A stretch of 60,000 nucleotides of DNA from Adiantum capillus-veneris (GCA_014529385.2 CM043967.1:131439182-131499181), one strand, 5' to 3'. Positions 1-11,644 are shown, counted from the stretch's first letter. A program made the numbers and translations. Notes: generated from the letters alone by a model not told the origin.

Positions 1-133
1 AACTACACAAGGGGCACCACCTAGTTTAAGAGCGAACTAGGACACAAAAGAGGAGAATCGTTAGAGCAACCCACAAACAAGCAAGGAATTTACACTAACC
101 CTAACACCAATGGAACACTCTCAGACACTAAAA

Positions 134-136
<3 letters not shown>

Positions 137-186
<50 letters not shown>
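137..186. repeat. (GA)n microsatellite in T1 left LTR
   Basis: About 25 GA units with one GGGA interruption near the end. The matching tract in the right LTR (8744-8810) is longer, so it has changed length since insertion. Confidence 0.95.
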
Positions 187-849
187 TGGTGCTCGGGCTG
201 CTTTGAAGTGTATCGTTAATGATCAAGCAAACATAAATATATACATGTAAGAAAGAGAGAGAAAGGGGGAGGGGGTGCTTGTTGCATTAATACCTTCTTA
301 CAAATCTGTCATGACAAATCAAAGTGATATTAGTATGTGTTCAACATAGCTTGCGTAAATTTCACCACAACACATCACAAGAAAAGCCACCCCAATCACT
401 GTCTTAAAGCCAGGGGAGTCCTCTCCACCCTGTCGCCCTCTTACAGTATGTGGGATTTATGGCTAGATTGATGACAACACCAGAGACAAGCTATCAAGAA
501 CTTAACAAAAAACACCAAGACACTTACGCATCATTGTTGTCTATTACTTCACGTTGGAAGGGAGACAAAGTATCCAAGCTTAGTCCAAATCCACCCTCCT
601 TGATTCAGCAAATGTTGGGCTTACACTAGTAGGAGAAATGATAGATTTCCTACTCTCAATTGAATGATCACTCTCTCTCTTACAATGGCATAGAGTTCCC
701 TTGCTAATCCCCTATTACAACACATGCACATACATAAGACAATGAGCTTCCACTCAAGAGCTCCTTCTAGAGAGGTTGAGCTTGGCTTCTCAAGCTATAG
801 CATAGTGCTCTTGCTTATGGCTCTCCCCTTTTTGTGCTAGCTACACCCT

Positions 850-859
850 CCTTTTATAG
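850..859 (-). promoter_or_regulatory. TATA box of T1 left LTR
   Basis: On the minus strand this reads CTATAAAAGG in a GC-rich context, about 1.7 kb downstream of the LTR start. The same box is in the right LTR, where it would drive the element RNA. Confidence 0.6.
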
Positions 860-2566
860 CAATTTTGAAGGCTAGGGTTACTCCTCTAACCATGGTTGGG
901 TTAGATTTTCAGCAATTTATCTAATTTCTTTTGCTTGGAATTATCAAGAAGTTGGTGGGGAAAGAGAGAGGAGAGAAATGGAGGTGATAGGACTTTTCAT
1001 AGTGGGTTAGTGTTAGTAGAGTTAGTATTAATTTACAAATGGAATTGGATTTTTACAATGGGAGTATCCATGTAGGATACAAATAAGGAAGAAAAACTCT
1101 TAAGAGGTAAGAAAAGGTGGATTTCTTACAAGGTTGATGCTCCAAGTGTCTTGAGTAGGGCCGATTTTGACGCTTGTTGACGGTCCACTAGCTTTGACGG
1201 TACATTTTTTCTCCACTCTTGACCTTCCTTGAGAGACAAGGTAATTGAAGCTGAGTAATCAACCACCATGATGCTGTCTTTTAAGAGAAGAGGATGAATT
1301 TTGTGGTTTTTTTGATAGATATGGGTAAATTGGAGGAGGAAAAATCAGACTAGGTGGTCAATTTTGGAATGGAATTGTGTGTGGGAGGTATGAGTTCACC
1401 ATGGTTTCTCTTATTCTTCAAGGTTGAGGAGAAGGTGAGTAGGGTGCAGAGAGGAGTGGTGAGAGAGGTGGGGATGATGAGTGGAGAAGTGTGTGTGAAA
1501 GAGGAAAATGATAAAGTGGAAGAGAGAGTGTGGCTGCATAGCATGTGAAAACTGGGGTCCACTAATAAAATCATAGCTCACAACTCGTAGCTCAAAAAAA
1601 TATGAAAAAATTTGAGGAAAAAGTTCAGCCCACGAGCTACAACTTTTGTTTGAATCACCTTTTCAAATTCGAAGAGCAAGTGAACTTTAAAAATTCAGCA
1701 AAACCGACCGTTTTTTTCCACTGCACAAGGTCCTTGTGGGGTCCTTCTTTGGATGATTCTTTTGAATACCTCCAAGAGTGAGCCCTCCATAGTGCATGTA
1801 TGCATGCCACCTACCCTTGACCTTATTTGGTAGGTCTATAATTGAAGATATTGTTGAGATTATGATAAGTGAATAGTACAACTAAGAAAATCAAATATTG
1901 AGGGGTCTAAAAAATATGTACATGTCAAATATAAATAATATAAGTGGAAAAAATATGAAGGGGTCAAAAGAAATCTCTCTCATTATGAGGCTACCATAAA
2001 AAGATAAATATTTTTGGTGTTCTAATTTTTTAGAAAAAAAAACAAAATCGATGTAGGAAGGGAAAAATCACAATAGTGAAAAAATATACACATAAATAAA
2101 ACTAGTTGTTTTGGATTTTTGTTGGGGTGGAGTTACACCAAATATAAGAGAAGCTTACATGAAAATATTTCTATATGGAATAAAGAGTATGAAAAATGGT
2201 AAGAAAAATTGTGGTAATGGTGAGGCAATGTACAGAGCATAAATAACACACACCTAGGTAGAAATATTTAAATAAATACCAAAATAATTATGAAAAAAAT
2301 ATTTTATTTAGGCCCTATATACAAAGAAATATTTACATACGCATGGGCCATAATATACTTATATTTTTTATATTTTTTATTTTTTTGGCTCAACTAGCCC
2401 AATGACTAGCTAATTGAGGGTTTTTTAAGAAGATATGGAAAAAGTCCCGTGACTCACGCACGCCTATGTACAGTGAAATGGTAGGGATAGCCACAATGTT
2501 TGGGTGATTATGGTAGGGTGAGGTAACTCACTGTGGCAATTACAAAGAGCCAAAAAACGGCTATCA

Positions 2567-2583
2567 TTAGCTCTCCCCCTGGA
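2567..2583 (-). other. T1 polypurine tract
   Basis: Immediately next to the 3' LTR, the minus strand reads CCAGGGGGAGAGCTAA followed by TGATAGCC, the LTR start. This is where plus-strand DNA synthesis would be primed. Confidence 0.7.
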
Positions 2584-2594
2584 TGATGGTATAT

Positions 2595-5500
2595 TCATGT
2601 ACCATCATAAAGAATCTTTTCCAAAGAGAGTGCTTCAGAGTCCTTGACAAGATCTTCATTGTTTGGCCCCTTGGAATTTTGGTTTGTGTTACACTCATGC
2701 TTCATGGAACAATACTTACATGGAATAGTTTCCTTTTTCTCTGGTAGATCTTTTGGTAGAAGGCGACTCATGTAAGGCTTCAAGCGATAGCCGTTTACCT
2801 TCCTGGAGTGCTCTTTCCCATTCAAGTCCATAAGTTGATAGTAACTTGAATTGAAAGCCTTCTTGACTATGTATGGCCCCTGCCATCTAGTTTCAAACTT
2901 GGCATCAAAACGATTGTCAAGTCGATTGTCATACCTTAGCACAAGCTCTCCTTCCTTGATGCCTTTGTCCTTCAGTTTCTTGTCGAGCTTCTCCTTTGTC
3001 TGTGTGGCTTTCCTCTTATAGCACTCGTATGCTGCTTCTCTTTTCCACTCAAGCTCAGCTAAGGTAAGAAGTCGATCCATCCATGCTTCTTGATCATCTT
3101 GTGCTGATTTGCCATGAAGTCGCATTGTTGGAATGTTTAGTTCGATAGGCTGCAAAGCCTCTTGACCATAGACCAAGTGAAATGGTGTGAACTCCGTGGC
3201 TTCCCTATATGTGGTTCGATACGCCCACAAGGCACCATCCAAGAAGTCATCCCACAACTTTGTCTTGTTTGTCACCATCTTTCTAATGATGCATGCAATG
3301 ACACCATTAGCTTTTTCTACCAAACCATTTGATTGGGGATAGTAGGGTGTACTGTGACGATGTAGAATGTGAAGTTCTTCACAGACTTCTGTGAGCAATC
3401 CCTTTCTAAACCCTGGACCATTATCAGAAACAATCTCCAAAGGTGTTCCAAATCTACAACAAATGTGAGTATAGACGAATTTGCTCACTGTCTTCTCATT
3501 TACCTTTGCCACACTTTGTGCTTCCACCCACCTAGTCATATAGTCTACAGCCACTAGAATGTAGAGTTTACCATTTTTTGTCCTAGGCAGAGGACCCATA
3601 GCATCAATGCCCCACTTTTCAAACGGTCCATTTGCAAGCACGATTTGCCTTGGACCATAAACCAATCTTCTATTCCCATTTACCTGACAATTGTGACAAC
3701 TTTTATACCAATGTTGGACATCCACATGCAGACTTGGCCAAACATACCCCGCAAGCAAAATCTTCTTCACAGTTAATTCTTGGGCAAAATGACCACCACA
3801 TGCTTCTTCATGCAAACCTTTTAGAATGGCTGGAATTTCCTCATTAGTTGGTACTCTTCTGCATACTTGATCCCTCCCTCTTTGATAGAGGGAGCCTTCT
3901 AGGAAGAGATATGCGCTTGCCTTCTTCATGAGTCTCCTCTTCTGAGCTTTTGTGAAGTCTGGTGGAAACTCACCGTCCAAAATGTAGCCAATGATGGGAG
4001 CCAATGACTCCAATCCCTGGTACCTCGGTTGCTTCACAGCAGCCGCCACCATGATGATGTGCACTTCTCTCTCAACACATGTAACTGCTTGTTGTGCAAG
4101 TAAATCGGCATCTTCATTTTGTTTCCTCGGAATATGATATAGTTGCACTTCTTCAAATTGATTAAACATCTTACGAATGGCATGAACTTTTGTCCTTAAG
4201 CTTTCATTCTTGCATGCCCAAATGCCTAAAATCTGTTTAACAATGAGAAGTGCATCTCCCTTTACCATGAGACGTTTTATCCCTTGGCCAATGCACATCT
4301 TCAAACCATGAAGTAGTGTGTCGTATTCTGCTTCATTGTTGCTAGTTGAACGTGGTAGATTGACCTTCTCTTTCATGACCACCTCTCCACTTGGGTTGAG
4401 CAACACTAGCCCTCCCCCTGCTTTCCCTGTGGCTTGTCGAAAAGCTCCATCAAAGAACAAGGTAAAAGCATTGGGAATACTTTTTGGTGGTGGCAATGGT
4501 AGGGTCTTTACTTGAGGCACCTTAATTTCCTTCTCATGTACCCTATAAGTGAGAATCCCTGCCAATTGTGCACGCACACTATCTTCTACCTTGAAAGAGT
4601 ATTGAAACTCTTGCAACTCCATAATCCACTTTGAGATCGTAGTACTAAGATTCATTTGAGATGACACCCAAGGGAACAAATTCTCTGCGGTGAGGATTAC
4701 AAAAGGTTTTGGGAGCAAGTAGGATCTAAACTTTCTCACCGCAAACATGAGAGAAAGCATCATGAGTTCTGCTTCTGTGTAGTCTCTCTCCAAAGCATTC
4801 ATGACCCTACTAGCAAAGTAGATGGGTCGCATCCTTGTAATGTGGGGATCTTGTTGTAGCAACACGGCACCAATTGTTTCCCTTCCAACACTAGAGCTAA
4901 CAAAGAATGTGTACTCCCAACAAGGAGGCATGAGTGTTGGTAGCTCTGACAAAATGACTTTAATGTTACAAAAATACTCTTCAAGCTCATCAGACCATGC
5001 AAATTCTACTTGTTGTGTCAACTTTTGCAAAGGATGAAGGAACTCTGAGGCTAAGTGAATGAAGCGTGACATATACCTCACCTTCTGAATGAAAGAGATG
5101 AACTCCTTAAGACTCTTCGGTGATGGGAGCTCAATAAGAGCCTTTGCCTTTGAAGGATCCACCTCAATGCCTTTATAGGAAACCTTGTGACCGAGCAAGA
5201 TCACTTCATCCTCACCTATGTGGCACTTGTCGGGGTTGAGTTGACCTCCCATGTCGTAGAGCTTCTTTAAACCTTCTTCTACCCTTTGTAGATGCAATGA
5301 TTTTGAGCTATAAATGCAGAAATCATCAATGAACACCCTAATTGACTTTCCAAAGAATGCTTGAAACACCATGTTCATGAAACGTTGGAATGTTGCAGGA
5401 GCATTTGTCAGACCAAATGGCATGACTCTAAAAGCATAACAACCCCAAGGAGTGATAAAGGTTGTTTTCAACTGATCTTCCAATGCGATACCTATTTGAA

Positions 5501-7946
5501 AGTAGCCTGAGTAGCCATCACACACAGTGTACTTCTCATGACCAGCTACCTCATTTAGTATCTCATCGTGAAATGGGAGGGGAAAGTGATCTCTTTTTGT
5601 TGCTTCATTGAGTGGACGGTAATCCACACACACCCTCCACTTTCCGTTTTTCTTAGGAGTGACAACAACGGGAGAGACCCACTCTGAATTCTCCACTGGA
5701 TAAATGAAACCTGCTGCTAGAAGCTTTCTTACCTCCTTGAGTAAAGCCTGCTCCTTGATGACTCCTAGCCTTCGTAGCTTCTGAGCCTTAGGTGTGGCCT
5801 CTGGCTTCAACTCAATTTTGTGTTGAACAGCATCTACTCCACGCACATCGGTGTAGTCTTTAGAAAAAATCCTAGGAAATTTCCTTAGCACACATTTGAA
5901 CTCCTCTCTTTCATCCTTTCTAAGTGTTGTTGATAGAATACCTTCCAGCATCCCTTCATCTTGAACACCTTCGTTCTCTTGAGGACCTACCTCCTCCAAG
6001 CCTTGACAAGAGGTCTCTTGGTTTCTTGGCTTAAACCTTACCCCCATGACTTCGATGGAAGACTCCTCTTCAGTAATGCTACCGCTACTTTCTTCTTCTG
6101 AAGTGCTATCGGTCCAACCTTCTTCCATCTCACTTTGAGATGATTCTTCATGGAGCTCCTCTTGGCGTTGCTCCTTTATGTCAAAGACAACCTTCTTATG
6201 ATTGTCATTCCTGCAAATTAATTTCCCACTCTCCCAATCGTGCAAAGCTCGCATTTTCATTAGCCATGGTCTTCCTAGGATAAATGGATAACCACTTCCC
6301 TTGGTCGACATAACATAAAAATCCACCGCTTTCTTAATGCCAAAGGCCTCTACAAAGACATTTTTACAAATGCCTACACACCTAGCCTTGCTATTGTTTG
6401 CCATCTTGACTTTGATTTCAGGTGTCTCCTGGATGTGCATGCCTAGTCTTTGCATGAGTCCCTCTGTCATGATGCAAATTTGTGCACCCCCATCCACTAG
6501 ACCTTTCCTAACCAATATTCCTTTGATGTAACAGTCTAGCACCGGTGTAATGTCCTCATTCATTTCAGCTTGTGCAATTTTTACAACAGGAAAACTCTCT
6601 TTTACCTTTCTCCTAGTGCTAACTGCCTTTGTTAAATCCCTCCTAACTTGTGGGCATAATGCAAGAAACTGAGGCCATGAGATATCAGGACCCTTACCTC
6701 GCATGTCTTCCAACAGGTTGTATGGAGCCATACCATGTCCAAGAGGGAAGTCTTGGAGATTGATATGACGTCGAGTCCTCTTAGCTTCCTTGGTCTCCTT
6801 TGCCTTCTTGCCTTGTCCATGGTCACTCTGTGATGTGACTCCTTCTTTCTCTTTACCTTTTCCTCGGCCACGCTTAATGCCATTGGCTTCCATATCAACC
6901 TCATTTGAATTTGTCACCTCTACCACATGCACATTTGGATCTGGCAAAGGTGGAACTCCTTCTACCCCTTGTGGAGGTGGTCTTGGTCCATTTGGCCTTT
7001 GTAGAAGCCTTGGTTGTTGACCAGCTCCTTCTCCTGCATTCATCACTGGGTAATTCAAGTTAGGTCTCCCTGGCTCTCCACGGGGCCAAGGACAATTATA
7101 CATCCCATGTCCAGACTCTACGCAATTCCAGCATTGCAAGACTCTCCTAGTTCGTGGCTCTCTCTCTTCTGACTTCTTTGCTTGTCCCTTTGGACCTACA
7201 GCTTGTGTAAGGTGAATTGACAGGCTGCTTAAAGATTCATTTAACTTCTCAATCACTTCAGCCGTTACCTCAGGAAGCTCCCTAGATGTTGATGCTTGTG
7301 ACTTACCTTTGGGTCTAAGACCTTCTATTGGAACCTCTCCCCTTAAGCACTTGAGTTTCCTATACTTCTCAGCAGCCCTAGTTTCCGCTGCATCAAAAGT
7401 AGCAGGTGCACCCACCTCAACTTTTACCTTAAGGTCAGGAAAGAGTCCGGCTATGAACCTCTCCTTCTTTAGAAATTCTGCACCATCACCAGGGTTAGCA
7501 ACATTTCGTATCCATAGAGCCCAAAGACGTAGGAACTCTTGCTTGTACAAGTAGTAGTCATCTAAGTCTTTTTGCTGATGAGAAACAATGTCTTGCCATA
7601 ATTTCTGAGTGTTTTGGGGATCAAAGAAGTATTTCTTGAAACGATTCAAAACTTCCGTGTAATTCCCTTTAACTTCCTCAGGCAAAGAGTCAAACCAAGT
7701 GCTAGCATCTTTCCTAAGGACCACCTCAAACATTTCTACACGTTCTTGATCAGTTTCTATCCTCTTGATACGGCAAGACATCTTGAAATTCGCTAGAAAT
7801 AATTCTGCATCCTCTCCAGGCTCTCCAAAGAAAAGAGGATATCCAGACATTTGGCGTTGGCTCTCCATTGAATTGATTTCAAAGTGACGCGTTTTTGTTT
7901 TTTCTTTCTTTAAAAGATTTACACAATAATATTTTCTAAATTGCAA
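2595..7946 (-). CDS. T1 gag-pol polyprotein (gag, protease, RT, two RNase H, integrase)
   Basis: One uninterrupted frame of 1783 codons. Met-27 (7868) is a likelier start than Met-1, because the gag-like part begins there. Residues 40-200 are a retrotransposon gag domain (TWFDSLPEEVKG near 83). A CCHC knuckle is at 272-285. The protease has DGGA at 484 and ILGRPWL at 556. RT spans about 730-960, with catalytic Asp in the CDGYSGY segment and FIDD at 872. The first RNase H (about 1010-1135) reads FFVSSSVGRETIGAVL, so its first catalytic Asp is missing. A second, archaeal-type RNase H (1160-1290) keeps D1166, E1205 or E1207, D1231 and D1281. Integrase has H1379, H1386, C1417, C1420 and then D1448, D1508, E1544. 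There is no chromodomain. The tail has an odd Cys/His cluster, CKYCSMKHEC, at 1743. By motif all key steps except the first RNase H could work. Confidence 0.95.
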   Translation of the reverse strand: MQFRKYYCVNLLKKEKTKTRHFEINSMESQRQMSGYPLFFGEPGEDAELFLANFKMSCRIKRIETDQERVEMFEVVLRKDASTWFDSLPEEVKGNYTEVLNRFKKYFFDPQNTQKLWQDIVSHQQKDLDDYYLYKQEFLRLWALWIRNVANPGDGAEFLKKERFIAGLFPDLKVKVEVGAPATFDAAETRAAEKYRKLKCLRGEVPIEGLRPKGKSQASTSRELPEVTAEVIEKLNESLSSLSIHLTQAVGPKGQAKKSEEREPRTRRVLQCWNCVESGHGMYNCPWPRGEPGRPNLNYPVMNAGEGAGQQPRLLQRPNGPRPPPQGVEGVPPLPDPNVHVVEVTNSNEVDMEANGIKRGRGKGKEKEGVTSQSDHGQGKKAKETKEAKRTRRHINLQDFPLGHGMAPYNLLEDMRGKGPDISWPQFLALCPQVRRDLTKAVSTRRKVKESFPVVKIAQAEMNEDITPVLDCYIKGILVRKGLVDGGAQICIMTEGLMQRLGMHIQETPEIKVKMANNSKARCVGICKNVFVEAFGIKKAVDFYVMSTKGSGYPFILGRPWLMKMRALHDWESGKLICRNDNHKKVVFDIKEQRQEELHEESSQSEMEEGWTDSTSEEESSGSITEEESSIEVMGVRFKPRNQETSCQGLEEVGPQENEGVQDEGMLEGILSTTLRKDEREEFKCVLRKFPRIFSKDYTDVRGVDAVQHKIELKPEATPKAQKLRRLGVIKEQALLKEVRKLLAAGFIYPVENSEWVSPVVVTPKKNGKWRVCVDYRPLNEATKRDHFPLPFHDEILNEVAGHEKYTVCDGYSGYFQIGIALEDQLKTTFITPWGCYAFRVMPFGLTNAPATFQRFMNMVFQAFFGKSIRVFIDDFCIYSSKSLHLQRVEEGLKKLYDMGGQLNPDKCHIGEDEVILLGHKVSYKGIEVDPSKAKALIELPSPKSLKEFISFIQKVRYMSRFIHLASEFLHPLQKLTQQVEFAWSDELEEYFCNIKVILSELPTLMPPCWEYTFFVSSSVGRETIGAVLLQQDPHITRMRPIYFASRVMNALERDYTEAELMMLSLMFAVRKFRSYLLPKPFVILTAENLFPWVSSQMNLSTTISKWIMELQEFQYSFKVEDSVRAQLAGILTYRVHEKEIKVPQVKTLPLPPPKSIPNAFTLFFDGAFRQATGKAGGGLVLLNPSGEVVMKEKVNLPRSTSNNEAEYDTLLHGLKMCIGQGIKRLMVKGDALLIVKQILGIWACKNESLRTKVHAIRKMFNQFEEVQLYHIPRKQNEDADLLAQQAVTCVEREVHIIMVAAAVKQPRYQGLESLAPIIGYILDGEFPPDFTKAQKRRLMKKASAYLFLEGSLYQRGRDQVCRRVPTNEEIPAILKGLHEEACGGHFAQELTVKKILLAGYVWPSLHVDVQHWYKSCHNCQVNGNRRLVYGPRQIVLANGPFEKWGIDAMGPLPRTKNGKLYILVAVDYMTRWVEAQSVAKVNEKTVSKFVYTHICCRFGTPLEIVSDNGPGFRKGLLTEVCEELHILHRHSTPYYPQSNGLVEKANGVIACIIRKMVTNKTKLWDDFLDGALWAYRTTYREATEFTPFHLVYGQEALQPIELNIPTMRLHGKSAQDDQEAWMDRLLTLAELEWKREAAYECYKRKATQTKEKLDKKLKDKGIKEGELVLRYDNRLDNRFDAKFETRWQGPYIVKKAFNSSYYQLMDLNGKEHSRKVNGYRLKPYMSRLLPKDLPEKKETIPCKYCSMKHECNTNQNSKGPNNEDLVKDSEALSLEKILYDGT

Positions 7947-8460
7947 TCTATTCTACAACAAAATAAAAATATTCACATCAAATGACCTATGATAATCAAT
8001 AAGAGGTAGAATGACAGGGTTTGGTGACGCGAGAATTTCTCCTGCTCTTTGGGCACCGAACATGAATACCATACGTTGTTGAAAATGGATTTTTCTACTA
8101 ATTGCAATGTTTACTCTAATGTGTGGAGTGAAATGAAAGGGAAAAACCTGTATTCCTGGGCCATTATCCATGGTCTATGCATGACCTAATTCTTAAAACA
8201 AAACAAAAATATAGATGTCCAAACTAAGGTCGTACCTAATGAGAAGCAATATAAAAGGATTTACTGATGCGTTTATCTCTACCAACCTAAGAGGACCTAA
8301 AATTCTACGAATTACTCGCTAAAATTACAACTTAGTACTAACAATTATGTGTACCTTTTGCCTTGCAATGGGAATGAAGAGATCATACAAATTCTCGTGA
8401 TTCATGTAAGCTACTTGATTATGCTAAAGGTTGAGACTTCACAGAACATACACAAGCCTG
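7947..8460 (-). other. T1 untranslated leader
   Basis: About 500 bp between the PBS and gag. It is AT-rich, and I see no conserved coding frame in it. It should carry packaging signals, but no specific structure can be named by eye. Confidence 0.6.
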
Positions 8461-8478
8461 TCCTCCGTGGGGGCACCA
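8461..8478 (-). other. T1 primer-binding site
   Basis: The minus strand reads TGGTGCCCCCACGGAGGA, starting 3 nt from the 5' LTR end. TGG at the start fits pairing with the CCA end of a tRNA. I cannot name the tRNA from memory with certainty. Confidence 0.75.
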
Positions 8479-8740
8479 ATTTGAAGCGGTCCGGGGCGGG
8501 CAACAAGAAGAGCAACCTCTAGACACCCTTCAAGGCTCCCGTGCTGCTCAATGGGGCTGGGGCACAACAAAACACAAACCAAAACAACAAACCCACAGCC
8601 AAATCCCAACTACACAAGGGGCACCACCTAGTTTAAGAGCGAACTAGGATGCAAAAGAGGAGAATCGTTAGAGCAACCCACAAACAAGCAAGGAATTTAC
8701 ACTAACCCTAACACCAATGGAACACTCTCAGACACTAAAA

Positions 8741-8743
<3 letters not shown>

Positions 8744-8810
<67 letters not shown>
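8744..8810. repeat. (GA)n microsatellite in T1 right LTR
   Basis: About 33 GA units with a GGGA interruption, longer than the matching tract at 137-186. Confidence 0.95.
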
Positions 8811-8811
<1 letters not shown>

Positions 8812-9474
8812 TGGTGCTCGGGCTGCTTTGAAGTGTATCGTTAATGATCAAGCAAACATAAATATATACATGTAAGAAAGAGAGAGAAAGGGGGAGGGGG
8901 TGCTTGTTGCATTAATACCTTCTTACAAATCTGTCATGACAAATCAAAGTGATATTAGTATGTGTTCAACATAGCTTGCGTAAATTTCACCACAACACAT
9001 CACAAGAAAAGCCACCCCAATCACTGTCTTAAAGCCAGGGGAGTCCTCTCCACCCTGTCGCCCTCTTACAGTATGTGGGATTTATGGCTAGATTGATGAC
9101 AACACCAGAGACAAGCTATCAAGAACTTAACAAAAAACACCAAGACACTTACGCATCACTGTTGTCCATTACTTCACGTTGGAAGGGAGACAAAGTATCC
9201 AAGCTTAGTCCAAATCCACCCTCCTTGATTCAGCAAATGTTGGGCTTACACTAGTAGGAGAAATGATAGATTTCCTACTCTCAATTGAATGATCACTCTC
9301 TCTCTTACAATGGCATAGAGTTCCCTTGCTAATCCCCTATTACAACACATGCACATGCATAAGACAATGAGCTTCCACTCAAGAGCTCCTTCTAGAGAGG
9401 TTGAGCTTGGCTTCTCAAGCTATAGCATAGTGCTCTTGCTTATGGCTCTCCCCTTTTTGTGCTAGCTACACCCT

Positions 9475-9484
9475 CCTTTTATAG
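9475..9484 (-). promoter_or_regulatory. TATA box of T1 5' LTR
   Basis: CTATAAAAGG on the minus strand inside the 5' LTR, the presumed core promoter of the T1 genomic RNA. Confidence 0.65.
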
Positions 9485-11553
9485 CAATTTTGAAGGCTAG
9501 GGTTACTCCTCTAACCATGGTTGGGTTAGATTTTCAGCAATTTATCTAATTTCTTTTGCTTGGAATTATCAAGAAGTTGGTGGGGAAAGAGAGAGGAGAG
9601 AAATGGAGGTGATAGGACTTTTCATAGTGGGTTAGTGTTAGTAGAGTTAGTATTAATTTACAAATGGAATTGGATTTTTACAATGGGAGTATCCATGTAG
9701 GATACAAATAAGGAAGAAAAACTCTTAAGAGGTAAGAAAAGGTGGATTTCTTACAAGGTTGATGCTCCAAGTGTCTTGAGTAGGGCCGATTTTGACGCTT
9801 GTTGACGGTCCACTAGCTTTGACGGTACATTTTTTCTCCACTCTTGACCTTCCTTGAGAGACAAGGTAATTGAAGCTGAGTAATCAACCACCATGATGTT
9901 GTCTTTTAAGAGAAGAGGATGAATTTTGTGGTTTTTTTGATAGATATGGGTAAATTGGAGGAGGAAAAATCAGACTAGGTGGTCAATTTTGGAATGGAAT
10001 TGTGTGTGGGAGGTATGAGTTCACCATGGTTTCTCTTATTCTTCAAGGTTGAGGAGTAGGTGAGTAGGGTGCAGAGAGGAGTCGTGAGAGAGGTGGGGAT
10101 GATGAGTGGAGAAGTGTGTGTGAAAGAGGAAAATGATAAAGTGGAAGAGAGAGTGTGGCTGCATAGCATGGGAAAACTGGGGGTCCACTAATAAAATCAT
10201 AGCTCACAGCTCGTAGCTCAAAAAAATATGAAAAAATTTGAGGCAAAAGTTCAGCCCACGAGCTACAACTTTTGTTGGAATCACCTTTTCAAATTCGAAG
10301 AGCAAGTGAACTTTAAAAATTCAGCAAAACCGACCGTTTTTTTCCACTGCACAAGGTCCTTGTGGGGTCCTTCTTTGGATGATTCTTTTGAATACCTCCA
10401 AGAGTGAGCCCTCCATAGTGCATGTATGCATGCCACCTACCCTTGACCTTATTTGGTAGGTCTATAATTGAAGATATTGTTGAGATTATGATAAGTGAAT
10501 AGTACAACTAAGAAAATCAAATATTGAGGGGTCTAAAAAATATGTACATGTCAAATATAAATAATATAAGTGGAAAAAATATAAAGGGGTCAAAAGAAAT
10601 CTCTCTCATTATGAGGCTACCATAAAAAGATAAATATTTTTGGTGTTCTAATTTTTTAGAGAAAAAAACAAAATAGATGTAGGAAGGGAAAAATCACAAT
10701 AGTGAAAAAATATACACATAAATAAAACTAGTTTTTTTGGATTTTTGTTGGGGTGGAGTTACACCAAATATAAGAGAAGCTTACATGAAAATATTTCTAT
10801 ATGGAATAAAGAGTATGAAAAATGGTAAGAAAAATTGTGGTAATGGTGAGGCAATGTACAGAGCATAAATAACACACACCTAGGTAGAAATATTTAAATA
10901 AATACCAAAATAATTATGAAAAAAATATTTTATTTAGGCCCTATATACAAAGAAATATTTACATATGCATGGGCCATAATATACTTATATTTTTTATATT
11001 TTTTATTTTTTTGGCTCAACTAGCCCAATGACTAGCTAATTGAGGGTTTTTTAAGAAGATATGGAAAAAGTCCCGTGACTCACGCACGCCTATGTACAGT
11101 GAAATGGTAGGGATAGCCACAGTGTTTGGGTGATTTCGGTAGGGTGAGGTAACTCACTGTGGCAATTACAAAGAGCCAAAAAACGGCTATCACTACTTAG
11201 GCACCACAAAAAGATGGCGAATCCGCACACCCTTCACACATACACAAGCTCACTCCAAACACAAGACTAGGTGGCGATTCCGCACACCTCACATGGGCAA
11301 AACATTGCAAGAAAATATACTCACAAAACCTCAAGCTTTATTTAGAGAATAAGGCGATGAAATGGGGAGCATAGAGTAGGGGAATGAGAAGGGAGAGCGC
11401 GGTAGAGCACATGGCGGATAGGTGGGAGTTGATGGCGAAGACTCGCACGAGGGTTATGGCCATCATCCTTCATTTAGTTGCCCTTCATCTTCCATAGCTA
11501 AGGGTGTAGAGGTCATGCTCAAGACAAGCATGGTGATTGCGGTGATGGTGATG

Positions 11554-11574
11554 GTGTGTGTGTGTGTGTGTGTG
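11554..11574. repeat. (TG)n microsatellite
   Basis: About ten TG units inside the T2 LTR-like segment. Confidence 0.9.
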
Positions 11575-11644
11575 CACTAGGCACACACAGTGCATAGTGT
11601 GTTCTTTGGTGATGTTGTGTGTCCTTAGTGTGATGGTAACCCCT

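Larger units (their letters stand above)
1..2566 (-). repeat. T1 3' LTR (partial)
   Basis: Direct repeat of 8608-11192, ending at CA (2565-2566); read on the minus strand the LTR opens with TGATAGCC. It differs from the right copy by about 20 scattered substitutions, a few short indels in A runs and a shorter GA microsatellite. It holds no open frame worth calling. The outermost 126 bp are beyond the window. Confidence 0.93.
1..11192 (-). mobile_element. T1: near-intact Ty3/gypsy (Tat-like) LTR retrotransposon, left LTR cut by window edge
   Basis: Two long direct repeats (1-2566 and 8482-11192) flank one minus-strand gag-pol frame. A primer-binding site lies beside the right LTR and a polypurine tract beside the left one, so on the minus strand the order is 5' LTR (right), PBS, leader, gag-pol, PPT, 3' LTR (left). 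Window base 1 aligns with base 8608 of the right LTR, so about 126 bp of the left LTR lie outside. I counted only about 20 substitutions between the LTRs, so the insertion is young. The 5 bases after the right LTR (CTACT, 11193-11197) should be the target duplication, but the partner is outside the window. The extra RNase H domain and the lack of a chromodomain place it in the Tat group of non-chromovirus Ty3/gypsy elements. Confidence 0.93.
8482..11192 (-). repeat. T1 5' LTR, complete, 2711 bp
   Basis: Bounded by TG (8482-8483) and CA (11191-11192). It is nearly identical to the left copy. It has a GA tract (8744-8810), a TATA box on the minus strand (9475-9484), GA-rich stretches and AT-rich outer U3. 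The divergent LTR at 18240-20822 shares its two ends but not its middle. Confidence 0.93.

Noticed and set aside
1354-1881. Small open frames in both T1 LTRs
   Set aside because: They occur in LTR U3, have no domain, and two strands overlap; expected by chance in GA-rich sequence.
11193-11197. CTACT as a confirmed T1 target duplication
   Set aside because: The other copy would lie left of the window, so it can only be proposed.
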